In this document: positions 1 to 5,880 of the stretch, one piece after another
Layout of the letters: each line of letters opens with the position of its first letter
Position numbering within the stretch: position 1 is the first letter of the stretch
The notes under the pieces: generated by a model
Databases searched by the model: none
Told to the model about the DNA's origin: nothing
What the model saw: the letters and a program-made list of their open reading frames with translations, nothing else
Source: Zymomonas sp.
GTDB taxonomy: Bacteria > Pseudomonadota > Alphaproteobacteria > Sphingomonadales > Sphingomonadaceae
Length of the DNA stretch: 6,768 nucleotides
Reading direction: 5' to 3'
NCBI GenBank assembly: GCA_027489105.1
Contig: JAIYAJ010000237.1
Location: 1 to 6,768, forward strand
Made by a program: the position numbers and the translations under genes

Positions 1-807
1 GACCGCGAGGTCGTCTGCCACGCCTCGGCCTGGGACGTCGACAACAAGGACGACCTGCGCATCAAGATGTGCACTAAGGTCAATGCCGACGACTTCGTGA
101 CGATCCACCACGAACTCGGCCATAATTTCTATCAGCGCGCCTATAACAAGCAGCCCTATCTCTATCTCAACGGCGCCAATGACGGCTTCCACGAGGCGAT
201 CGGCGATTTCATCGCGCTGTCGGTGACCCCGGACTATCTGGTGAAGATCGACCTGCTCGATCCGGCCAAGGTGCCGAGCGCCGACAAGGATATCGGGCTG
301 CTGCTGCGGCAGGCGATGGACAAGGTCGCCTTCCTGCCATTCGGCCTGCTGATGGACAAATGGCGCTGGGGCGTGTTCAGCGGCGAGACGCCGCCGAGCC
401 AGTACAGCAAGGCGTGGACCGACCTGCGCCTGCGCTATCAGGGCATCGCCGCGCCCGAGCCGCGCGACGAGGGCGATTTCGATCCGGGCGCCAAATATCA
501 CATCCCCGGCAACACGCCCTATGCGCGCTATTTCCTCGCCCGCATCCTGCAGTTCCAGTTCTACAAGGCGGCCTGCGACCAGGTCGGCTGGAAGGGGCCG
601 CTGCACCGCTGCTCCTTCTATGGCGACAAGCGGGTGGGCGAGAAGCTGAACGCGATGCTCGAAATGGGCGCGTCCAAGCCCTGGCCCGACGCGCTGGAGG
701 CCTTTACCGGCACCCGCGAGATCGACGGGTCGGCGATGATCGCCTATTTCAAGCCGCTGATGACCTGGCTGAAGCAGCAGAACAAGGGCCAGCGCTGCGG
801 CTGGTGA
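1..807 (+). CDS. Peptidase family M2 (ACE-like) zinc dipeptidyl carboxypeptidase, C-terminal 268 residues, 5' truncated by the window
   Basis: This is the C-terminal part of an angiotensin-converting-enzyme-like metallopeptidase, a family that removes dipeptides from peptide C-termini. The frame is open from base 1, so the true start lies outside; numbering here is from the first visible codon. The zinc site HELGH is at residues 37-41 (bases 109-123), and the third zinc ligand is Glu65 in GFHEAIGD, 28 residues after the first His as in human ACE. The substrate-binding stretch VCHASAW is at 5-11. [13 protein letters not shown] (165-177) keeps the Lys, His, Tyr and Arg that in ACE bind the substrate carboxylate, transition state and chloride. 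Cys6/Cys24 and Cys192/Cys204 have the spacing of two ACE disulfides, which suggests an exported, periplasmic enzyme; the signal peptide would lie off the left edge. The C-terminal [14 protein letters not shown] segment also matches ACE. Family assignment is very secure; the natural substrate is unknown. Confidence 0.95.
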   Translation, partial: DREVVCHASAWDVDNKDDLRIKMCTKVNADDFVTIHHELGHNFYQRAYNKQPYLYLNGANDGFHEAIGDFIALSVTPDYLVKIDLLDPAKVPSADKDIGLLLRQAMDKVAFLPFGLLMDKWRWGVFSGETPPSQYSKAWTDLRLRYQGIAAPEPRDEGDFDPGAKYHIPGNTPYARYFLARILQFQFYKAACDQVGWKGPLHRCSFYGDKRVGEKLNAMLEMGASKPWPDALEAFTGTREIDGSAMIAYFKPLMTWLKQQNKGQRCGW

Positions 808-813
808 GGCTCA

Positions 814-842
814 GGCGGGGTGCGTCCACAGACCGCCCCGCC
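814..842 (+). terminator. Possible weak hairpin after the M2 peptidase gene
   Basis: GGCGGGG at 814-820 can pair with CCCCGCC at 836-842 across a 15-nt loop, starting 6 nt after the peptidase stop codon. The stem is GC-rich, but no T-run follows, so it is not a convincing intrinsic terminator. It may slow polymerase or protect the 3' end. Confidence is low because such pairings are common in GC-rich DNA. Confidence 0.25.
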
Positions 843-853
843 ACCCCCTTACC

Positions 854-884
854 GCCATGACCACGCCGTTACGGCAGGCATGGC
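854..884 (+). terminator. Nested inverted repeat, possible terminator between the M2 peptidase and cyclase genes
   Basis: GCCATG (854-859) pairs with CATGGC (879-884), and inside it GCCG (865-868) pairs with CGGC (872-875) around a TTA loop. TTT follows the outer stem directly, and a five-T run comes at 898-902. This is the better of two terminator candidates in the 185-bp gap before the cyclase gene. The interrupted stem and short T-run keep confidence low. I see no good -35/-10 pair for the downstream gene in this gap. Confidence 0.3.
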
Positions 885-981
885 TTTCAGCATTGCCTTT
901 TTCCCGGATTCGCTGCACTGGCGCGCCCCATCGGCCTGTCGGCATCGCCGCGGATGCGGGACGTCCGTCTTGCATGGGTCC

Positions 982-987
982 GGAGGA
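982..987 (+). promoter_or_regulatory. Shine-Dalgarno fixing the diguanylate cyclase start
   Basis: GGAGGA ends 5 nt before the ATG at 993 (GGAGG to ATG spacing is 6 nt), which is near ideal. An in-frame ATG at 954 would add 13 mostly polar residues ahead of the first membrane segment and has no comparable SD, so 993 is preferred. Confidence 0.85.
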
Positions 988-992
988 AGACC

Positions 993-2183
993 ATGTCGGC
1001 TGCGGTGGTGAACGTCATTACCCTATGCTTCGTGTCCGCTCTGCTCGCGGGGATGATGGTCGTCGCCTGGCACAGTTTCGGACGCCCGGCCCATGCGATG
1101 ATCTGGGCAGTGTCCTATGGCGCCTCGACAATCGAATGGCTCTGCAACCTCTATTTTCGCTTGAGTCCTTTCAAGAACCAGCTCTTTCTGGGGTTCGCCT
1201 ACGGTCTGTGCTGCCTCGCGAACGGGCTTCTCGCGGCGGGCTGCTACAGCCGCATGCGGCCAGCGTCGCCCCGGCTTCCGCCGCTGGTGCTTGCGCTCGG
1301 TGCCGCAACCCTGATCGGGGCGATCGTCACGATCGTCGATCATCAGGGTCTGCGCGACATATTGTGGCTTTCCTTCGCCGGGTCGATGTTGCTGATCTGC
1401 GCTGCCTGCATAGCTCACCCCCTCGGCTCTGCGTCGCTGCCGGAGCGCACGGTTGCGGCAATGTTCCTGCTCTTCGCACTGGTCGACTTCTCCCTGGCGA
1501 TGATGGCGCCCGGACAGGGTGCGCATGGCGAAGGACCAGGCCACGCGCTGTTCCGGACGGTCCTCGTGATCGCCTATCCGCTCGCCTTCACCGGGGTGGG
1601 ATTGTTCACGGTCTTCCTGGTGGCAACCGACCTGGCGGAATCGATGCGGCAGCTCGCCACGTCGGACCAGCTCACCGGCATCCTCAACCGGCGCGGTTTC
1701 GAGGAGGCTGCCGAACGCGTGATCTTCAACGCGCAGCGACAGCATCAGCCACTCGCACTGGTCCTGGCGGACATCGATAATTTCAAGGTGATCAACGACC
1801 GCCACGGCCACGCCACGGGCGATTCGGCCTTGAAGCATTTCGCGCAGCGGCTCGAACGACTTGTCCGGCGCGGCGATCTGGTCGGCCGCATTGGTGGGGA
1901 GGAGTTCGCCCTGCTGCTGATGAACACGCGCGATGCGAACGCGCTGGACGTGGTCGAGCGCGTCCGCCGCGACATCGCTGCGGTTCCCGTGCAGGGTGCC
2001 GGTCCGCTGATGATGACCGCCAGCTTCGGCGTGACCGGCATCCGCCCCGGCGACACCTCGCTGGCGCAACTGCTGATGCGGGCGGACCGGGCACTCTACC
2101 GGTCCAAGCTGGACGGGCGCGACCGCGTCACCCATGCCGACGAGCTGGAGGAGGCTCTCGCCGTCACCCACGAGCGGGTTTAG
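993..2183 (+). CDS. Membrane-anchored GGDEF-domain diguanylate cyclase
   Basis: This 396-residue protein should make cyclic di-GMP from two GTP at the inner membrane. Residues from about 5 to 212 contain six or seven hydrophobic segments with no recognised soluble sensor, so this is an integral-membrane sensory region. I cannot assign it to a named family such as the MASE types. The GGDEF domain starts near residue 220 with SDQLTGILNRRGF (224-236). It has the DIDNFKVIND metal/GTP region (260-269), the signature GGEEF at 301-305 (bases 1893-1907), and MTASFGV near 340. RxxD (RRGD, 292-295) lies five residues ahead of GGEEF, the exact position of the product-inhibition I-site, so both synthesis and feedback inhibition look intact. 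There is no EAL or HD-GYP domain. The gene converges on amn, leaving 16 bp between the stop codons. Confidence 0.93.
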   Translation: MSAAVVNVITLCFVSALLAGMMVVAWHSFGRPAHAMIWAVSYGASTIEWLCNLYFRLSPFKNQLFLGFAYGLCCLANGLLAAGCYSRMRPASPRLPPLVLALGAATLIGAIVTIVDHQGLRDILWLSFAGSMLLICAACIAHPLGSASLPERTVAAMFLLFALVDFSLAMMAPGQGAHGEGPGHALFRTVLVIAYPLAFTGVGLFTVFLVATDLAESMRQLATSDQLTGILNRRGFEEAAERVIFNAQRQHQPLALVLADIDNFKVINDRHGHATGDSALKHFAQRLERLVRRGDLVGRIGGEEFALLLMNTRDANALDVVERVRRDIAAVPVQGAGPLMMTASFGVTGIRPGDTSLAQLLMRADRALYRSKLDGRDRVTHADELEEALAVTHERV

Positions 2184-2199
2184 CCGGGCAGCATCCGCG

Positions 2200-3645
2200 T
2201 CACCGGAAGGGCGGCTCGTTGAACGCGCGAAGCTTGCGACTGTGCAGGCGTGAGCCCTCGCCGCGCAGCTGGTCGACGGCAGCGATACCGATCTGCAGAT
2301 GCTCGGCGATCGCGCGTTCGTAGAAGCGATTGGCCTGACCCGGCAGCTTGATCTCGCCATGGATCGGCTTGTCCGACACGCATAACAGCGTCCCATAAGG
2401 CACGCGGAAACGATAGCCCTGCGCCGCCAGCGTCGCCGACTCCATGTCGATCGCGACTGCCCGGCTCTGGCTGAAGCGCAGCGCGGAGGCGGTGTAGCGC
2501 AGCTCCCAGTTGCGGTCGTCCGAGGTCACGACGGTGCCGGTGCGCATCCGCAGCTTGAGCTGCTCCATGCTCTGGCCCGAGACGATCTCCGCCGCGCGGG
2601 TCAGCGCCTGCTGCACTTCCGCAATGGCCGGTATCGGAATTTCGGGCGGCAGTACCGCGTCGAGCACATGATCGTCGCGCAGATAGGCGTGGGCGAGGAC
2701 ATAATCGCCGATCCGCTGGCTCGGGCGAAGGCCGCCGCAATGGCCGATCATCAGCCAGGCCGCCGGGCGCATCACCGCGAGATGGTCGGTTATCGTCTTG
2801 GCGTTGGAGGGTCCGACCCCGATATTGACCAGCGTGATGCCCGAGCCGTCCTCTGCGACGAGATGATAGGCCGGCATCTGGTGCTTGCGCCACGCGCTGT
2901 CGGCGATGGCCGCTCGCGGATCGGGATCGCCGCGCCGGATCTCCACCCCGCCCGCACCGCTGAGCATCGTGTAGCGGTCGTCCTTGTTCAGCTGCTCGAT
3001 CGCCCACTGGACGAACTCGTCGACATAGCGGTGATAGTTGGTGAACAGGATATAGTCCTGCACATGAGCCGGCGGCGTGCCGGTATAGTGGCGCAGGCGC
3101 GCGAGGCTGAAGTCGACGCGCGGGCCGTCGAACAGCGCCAGCGGCCGGGCTGATTCCCCGTCCTGAAGCCAGAGCCCGTCCGCCAGCTCGTCGCCGATCT
3201 GCGCCAGTTCGGTCGACGGGAAGATGTGCGACAGTTCGACCGGCGAAGCGCCGGTCAGGTCGAGGTCGTCACCGGCATCGAGCACATAATTATAGGGGAT
3301 CTCGGTCGCGCTGAGCCCGACCTCGACCTCGACGCCATAATCGGCGACCAGCAGGTCGATCTGCTGTTCCAGATAATGGCCGAACAGGGCGGGCTGCGTC
3401 ACGGCGACGGCATAATCCCCGGCCTCCTGCAGCCGGCCGAAGGAGCGCCCGAGCGGCCCCGGGTCGCGGCCCCCTTCATAATGGAGGCGTATCTCGGGAT
3501 AGGCGAAACTGCCATTGGCGCGCAGCGCCGGATCGGGCCGTTCGCCCGTGCGGATATAATGCGTCAACGCCGCGCGCAGGCGGGAAACCGATTGCCGATA
3601 GATGGTGTCGAGCTGTTCGACGATGTCGCGACCTTGAGACGGCAA
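2200..3645 (-). CDS. amn: AMP nucleosidase
   Basis: Amn hydrolyses AMP to adenine and ribose 5-phosphate in the cytoplasm, and helps set adenylate pools and purine salvage. From the preferred start the protein is 481 residues, close to the E. coli length of about 484. The N-terminal regulatory/AMP-binding domain begins QLDTIYRQSV, which lines up with the start of the E. coli protein. The C-terminal nucleoside-phosphorylase-fold domain carries VNIGVGPSNAKT (273-284), IGHCGGLR (300-307), DMESAT (400-405) and SDKPIHGEIKLPGQ (424-437), all hallmarks of this enzyme. The start chosen is TTG at 3645, with AGGGAG (3657-3652) 6 nt ahead. Another in-frame TTG at 3672 would add nine residues but has no SD. 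The gene follows the peroxiredoxin gene by 31 bp on the same strand, so co-transcription is likely. Confidence 0.95.
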   Translation of the reverse strand: MPSQGRDIVEQLDTIYRQSVSRLRAALTHYIRTGERPDPALRANGSFAYPEIRLHYEGGRDPGPLGRSFGRLQEAGDYAVAVTQPALFGHYLEQQIDLLVADYGVEVEVGLSATEIPYNYVLDAGDDLDLTGASPVELSHIFPSTELAQIGDELADGLWLQDGESARPLALFDGPRVDFSLARLRHYTGTPPAHVQDYILFTNYHRYVDEFVQWAIEQLNKDDRYTMLSGAGGVEIRRGDPDPRAAIADSAWRKHQMPAYHLVAEDGSGITLVNIGVGPSNAKTITDHLAVMRPAAWLMIGHCGGLRPSQRIGDYVLAHAYLRDDHVLDAVLPPEIPIPAIAEVQQALTRAAEIVSGQSMEQLKLRMRTGTVVTSDDRNWELRYTASALRFSQSRAVAIDMESATLAAQGYRFRVPYGTLLCVSDKPIHGEIKLPGQANRFYERAIAEHLQIGIAAVDQLRGEGSRLHSRKLRAFNEPPFR

Positions 3646-3651
3646 ATGCGG

Positions 3652-3657
3652 CTCCCT
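3652..3657 (-). promoter_or_regulatory. Shine-Dalgarno deciding the TTG start of amn
   Basis: On the minus strand AGGGAG (read 3657 to 3652) precedes TTG at 3645-3643 with a 6-nt spacer. This, and the alignment of the N-terminus with E. coli Amn, favours a TTG start here over the TTG at 3672. Confidence 0.75.
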
Positions 3658-3676
3658 TTTCCTGCGTTGCAAATGA

Positions 3677-4135
3677 TCAGAGCTGGCCGAGCATATGCTC
3701 GGCGCTGCTCAACTGAAAGTCGCGCGGCTGCTCGATGTTGAGCGTGGTGACCACCCCGTCCTCGACGATCATCGAGAAGCGCTGCCCGCGCATGCCGAGG
3801 CCGAACCCGCGACCGTCCATTTCCAGCCCGATCGCGCGGACAAAATCGCCATTGCCGTCGGCCCCCGCCGACTTGCCCCAGGCGCCCATCACGAAGGCGT
3901 CGTTGACCGCCGTGCAGACGATCTCGTCGACGCCCTTCGCCTTGATCGCGTCGGCCTTGTCGACGAAGCCCGGCAGGTGGCGCGCCGAGCAGGTCGGCGT
4001 GAAGGCGCCGGGCACCGAGAAGAGCGCGACCTTGCGGCCGGCGAACAGCGTCTCGCTCGATACGTCGACCGGGCCCTCTTCGGTCATCGTCTTGAACGTG
4101 ACCGCGGGGATCGCGTCGCCGGTGCTGATCGTCAT
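3677..4135 (-). CDS. Prx5-type peroxiredoxin (redoxin family)
   Basis: This 152-residue cytoplasmic thiol peroxidase reduces hydrogen peroxide and organic hydroperoxides. The peroxidatic site is PGAFTPTC (42-49): Cys49 is the attacking cysteine and Thr46 completes the TxxC motif. The conserved active-site Arg is Arg119 in GMRGQRF. The domain begins with the usual GDAIPAVTF and ends at SSAEHMLGQL, near full length for the group. The other cysteine, Cys74 in VCTAVND, corresponds to a non-resolving position in human PRDX5. The C-terminal resolving cysteine is absent, so it probably acts as a 1-Cys enzyme recycled by glutathione/glutaredoxin or another thiol; this is an inference. The ATG at 4135 has GAGGAGA (4149-4143) ahead of it with 8-nt spacing from GGAG. 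A longer version from TTG at 4222 would overlap the glycosyltransferase stop and add non-family sequence. It sits 31 bp before amn. Confidence 0.92.
   Translation of the reverse strand: MTISTGDAIPAVTFKTMTEEGPVDVSSETLFAGRKVALFSVPGAFTPTCSARHLPGFVDKADAIKAKGVDEIVCTAVNDAFVMGAWGKSAGADGNGDFVRAIGLEMDGRGFGLGMRGQRFSMIVEDGVVTTLNIEQPRDFQLSSAEHMLGQL
3686..3703. repeat. Perfect 18-bp palindrome inside the 3' end of the peroxiredoxin gene
   Basis: GCCGAGCATATGCTCGGC reads the same on both strands. It encodes the peroxiredoxin C-terminal residues Ala-Glu-His-Met-Leu-Gly and ends 6 nt before the stop codon. As RNA it would form a 7-bp GC-rich stem with an AUAU loop, just upstream of the amn ribosome-binding site. 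It could be an mRNA stability or partial termination element between the two genes, a protein-binding site, or a coincidence of codon choice. No strong U-run follows. Confidence 0.5.
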
Positions 4136-4218
4136 TGCATGGTCTCCTCGAAGGGCTGCCCGAAGGCGATAATCATCCATTGTTGCATTTTCCGGTGCCG
4201 GAAGGCGAGCCTGCCCCT
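4136..4218 (-). promoter_or_regulatory. Intergenic leader between the glycosyltransferase and peroxiredoxin genes, with a 14-bp palindrome
   Basis: This 83-bp gap is the AT-richest stretch of the minus-strand cluster and could hold a separate promoter for the peroxiredoxin-amn pair. TTCCGGTGCCGGAA (4190-4203) has perfect 6-bp arms around TG. Minus-strand reading downstream of it gives AAAATGCAACAATGGATGATTATCG, where GATTAT or TTATCG is a weak -10 candidate. I could not find a convincing -35 box. No T-run follows the palindrome in the minus direction, so it is not a standard terminator for the glycosyltransferase gene. Confidence 0.3.
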
Positions 4219-5223
4219 TCAAACATGCTCGCGCAGCCGCAACAGCAGCGGCGCGAGGAAGGGGGCGAAGCGCATCAGCGCCAGTGCCCGGCGCCAGCGG
4301 GGGCTGCGGTCACCCACACCGAGCCGGACGAGATCCGCGACCCCCGCGCGATGCTGGCCTGCCCGGATGCGCGCGAAGGCCTGCTCGATCGCCATGTCGT
4401 GCTCGATCCGCCGGCACATCTCGGCGGCGGCGGCGGCTTCGGGGCGATCGCCCAGTTCGCGCCGGGCCTTGTCCATCACGGCATGGGCGGTCTGGAGCAT
4501 CACCGGGGTGTTGCCCGACATCTGGCCCTCGCGCCGGCGATAGCGGGCAAGCGGGCGGGGTACATGCGCGAGCCGCCAGCCTGCCGCCATCAACCGGATC
4601 CAGGCGTCCAGATCCTCGGACGATCGCAGGCTGGTGTCGAAGCCACCGATACCCTCGATCGCCTCGCGCCGCATCATCGTCAGACCGAAGACGTTGAACT
4701 CCCGCCGGATCAGCTTTTCCAGCGTCGGCGGCCCCGCCTGGGGGCAATAAGACGAGAACAGCTCGCCCACCCGATCCGCGCCGAAGAAGCTGGCGTCTCC
4801 GGTCGCGAAGCCCGCGCCCGAATCGGCCTCCAGCGCCGCGACCAGCGCCGACACATAATCGGGTTCGAGCATGTCGTCGCCGTCGAGCAGCGCGACATAA
4901 GGCGTCGTCGACTGGGCGATGGCGCGGTTGCGCGCAGTCGGCAGGCCGCCATTGTCGGTTTCGAGCAGGGTGATCCGCGGGTCGCCCAGATAGGGTTCGA
5001 CATGCGGGCGCACCCGGCGGTCGCCATCGTCGACCACGATCAGTCGCCAGTCGGGGCGATCCTGGGCGAGGACGGAGTCGATCGCATCGGCCAGCATGTC
5101 GCCCACGCCATAGGCCGGAACGACGATGGTGACCGTAGCGGCAGGCGCGGGTTCGATCGCCCGACCGGCGGACGACCGGGTTTGTCCGCCTATCTCATCC
5201 GGTTCGCCTGTTTGCGTCGCCAT
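4219..5223 (-). CDS. Family 2 glycosyltransferase (GT-A fold)
   Basis: This 334-residue protein should transfer a sugar from a nucleotide-sugar donor, probably in cell-surface polysaccharide or glycolipid synthesis; donor and acceptor cannot be read from the sequence. After a roughly 30-residue polar, Ala/Pro-containing leader, the GT2 domain starts at VTIVVPAYG (31-39). VVDDGD (63-68) and NGGLPTARN (91-99) follow. LLDGDD (112-117) supplies the metal-binding DxD, and GGFD...SSEDLDAW (193-208) carries the catalytic-base region (Glu203/Asp204). No membrane helix is seen. The C-terminus is a basic, hydrophobic helix (about 309-331) that could touch the membrane. ATG at 5223 is the only start before the domain, because an in-frame TAG lies at 5235-5233. 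It lacks an SD at normal spacing. The gene is divergent from the YqgE gene and leads the minus-strand cluster, 83 bp before the peroxiredoxin. Confidence 0.9.
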   Translation of the reverse strand: MATQTGEPDEIGGQTRSSAGRAIEPAPAATVTIVVPAYGVGDMLADAIDSVLAQDRPDWRLIVVDDGDRRVRPHVEPYLGDPRITLLETDNGGLPTARNRAIAQSTTPYVALLDGDDMLEPDYVSALVAALEADSGAGFATGDASFFGADRVGELFSSYCPQAGPPTLEKLIRREFNVFGLTMMRREAIEGIGGFDTSLRSSEDLDAWIRLMAAGWRLAHVPRPLARYRRREGQMSGNTPVMLQTAHAVMDKARRELGDRPEAAAAAEMCRRIEHDMAIEQAFARIRAGQHRAGVADLVRLGVGDRSPRWRRALALMRFAPFLAPLLLRLREHV

Positions 5224-5237
5224 GCCGGAGGACTATA
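5224..5237. promoter_or_regulatory. 14-bp divergent gap, possible leaderless promoter element for the glycosyltransferase
   Basis: Only 14 bp separate the two start codons. On the minus strand TATAGT (5237-5232) lies 8 nt before the glycosyltransferase ATG, where a -10 box for a transcript starting at or very near the ATG would sit. No clear -35 is visible at 17-18 bp upstream. This fits a leaderless mRNA and the lack of an SD, but it is inference from spacing alone. The promoter for the plus-strand gene must lie inside the glycosyltransferase coding region. Confidence 0.35.
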
Positions 5238-5246
5238 TTGACCTCC
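5227..5246. repeat. Imperfect 20-bp palindrome spanning the divergent start region, including the YqgE Shine-Dalgarno
   Basis: The sequence has GGAGG (5227-5231) and CCTCC (5242-5246) as inverted arms around a partly symmetric ACTATATTGA core; eight of ten base pairs match. The left arm is the SD of the plus-strand gene, 6 nt before TTG at 5238. The right arm gives GGAGG on the minus strand, but 18 nt before the glycosyltransferase ATG, too far for a normal SD. In the plus-strand mRNA the right arm could pair with and hide the SD. Confidence 0.55.
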
Positions 5247-5807
5247 ATGGATACGCCAGTCTCTCTTCGCGGCCAGTATCTCCTGGCCATGCCGGGGATA
5301 GGCGATCCCCGTTTCGAGAAGGCGGTGATCGCGATGTGCGGCCACGACGCGCAGGGCGCCTTCGGCGTCGGCGTCGACCGCATCGTTCCGGGCCTCACCC
5401 TCCACGGTCTCTACGAACAGCTCGGGCTGGAACCTGGTCTCGCGCCCGACTGTGAGATCCACCTGGGCGGGCCGGTCGAGCAGCAACGCGGTTTCGTGCT
5501 GCACAGCACCGACTGGATGGGCGAGGACAGCCTGAACGTCGACGGGCGCTGGGCGCTCACCTCGACGCTCGACGTGCTGCGCGCGATCGCGGAGGCGAAA
5601 GGGCCCGCGCAATGGCTGGTGGCGCTGGGCTATGCCGGCTGGGGCGAGGGGCAGCTCGACGACGAGATGCGCCGGCACGGATGGCTCGCCACGCCGGGCG
5701 AACAGCGGCTGCTGTTCGAGCATCAGGCCCCCGAGCGCTGGGAACAGGCGATGCGCGACGCGGGCATAGACCCGCGTCTGCTCGCCTCGACCAGCGGTCA
5801 GGCCTGA
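5238..5807 (+). CDS. YqgE/AlgH family (UPF0301, DUF179) protein
   Basis: This 189-residue cytoplasmic protein belongs to a widespread family of unclear biochemical role. The AlgH name comes from an alginate-regulation locus in Pseudomonas, and the family is often encoded near ruvX (yqgF). Family marks are GQYLLAMPGIGDPRF (12-26), the GGPV...RGFVLHS block (77-90) and ALGYAGWGEGQLDDE (129-143). Its length is very close to the roughly 187 residues of E. coli YqgE. TTG at 5238 is preferred as start because GGAGG lies exactly 6 nt ahead. ATG at 5247, three codons in, is 15 nt from that SD and remains possible. Here the neighbours are a divergent glycosyltransferase and ahcY, not ruvX. The family is certain; the function is not. 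Confidence 0.92.
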   Translation: MTSMDTPVSLRGQYLLAMPGIGDPRFEKAVIAMCGHDAQGAFGVGVDRIVPGLTLHGLYEQLGLEPGLAPDCEIHLGGPVEQQRGFVLHSTDWMGEDSLNVDGRWALTSTLDVLRAIAEAKGPAQWLVALGYAGWGEGQLDDEMRRHGWLATPGEQRLLFEHQAPERWEQAMRDAGIDPRLLASTSGQA

Positions 5808-5845
5808 CCGCCGCTCCGCTGCGCCGGGGACCGCTTTGGCTCGGC

Positions 5846-5859
5846 TGCGGTTGACCGCA
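5846..5859. repeat. 14-bp palindrome overlapping the candidate -35 of ahcY
   Basis: TGCGGTTGACCGCA has 6-bp perfect arms around TG, and contains TTGACC, the candidate -35 box. As RNA it could be a short GC-rich hairpin (GCGG-TTGA-CCGC) 39 nt past the YqgE stop, but no T-run follows. It may be a second protein site beside the 20-bp palindrome, or chance. Confidence 0.4.
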
Positions 5860-5880
5860 ACAGAGATATAAAGATATCTT
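5851..5880 (+). promoter_or_regulatory. Candidate sigma-70-type promoter for ahcY
   Basis: TTGACC (5851-5856) matches the -35 consensus at five of six bases. TATCTT (5875-5880), 18 bp later, is a fair -10. Transcription would begin near 5887, giving a leader of about 90 nt before the ahcY start. The -10 lies within the 20-bp palindrome, the arrangement expected for a repressor operator. This is a prediction from spacing and consensus only. Confidence 0.5.

Noticed and set aside
1318..1344. Repeated GATCGTC units
   Set aside because: They lie within the cyclase coding sequence (Ile/Val codons of a membrane segment) and do not extend as a repeat array.
857..1780. Plus-strand open frame of 307 codons overlapping the diguanylate cyclase start
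   Set aside because: It lies in a different frame over the cyclase membrane region, is Arg/Ala/Gly-rich and shows no family motif; the cyclase frame has the SD and the domain.
1023..2396. Long minus-strand open frame opposite the diguanylate cyclase
   Set aside because: It is the antisense of a clear GGDEF gene and runs into amn; the composition is the Arg/Ala/Gln/His-rich shadow typical of GC-rich DNA, with no recognisable domain.
2180..3007. Minus-strand open frame of 275 codons within amn
   Set aside because: It is an alternate-frame shadow of amn, low-complexity Arg/Ala/Gly, without a family match.
4136..4222. N-terminal extension of the peroxiredoxin from TTG at 4222
   Set aside because: It would overlap the glycosyltransferase stop, adds 29 residues outside the Prx5 domain, and the ATG at 4135 has a good SD.
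4135..5241. Plus-strand open frame of 368 codons opposite the glycosyltransferase
   Set aside because: It is antisense to an unmistakable GT2 gene; its apparent protein has no coherent motif.
3677..5807. Novel defence or toxin-antitoxin system among the central genes
   Set aside because: Each protein is a recognisable household family (glycosyltransferase, peroxiredoxin, AMP nucleosidase, YqgE) of normal length with intact motifs, and nothing suggests a mobile or defence island.
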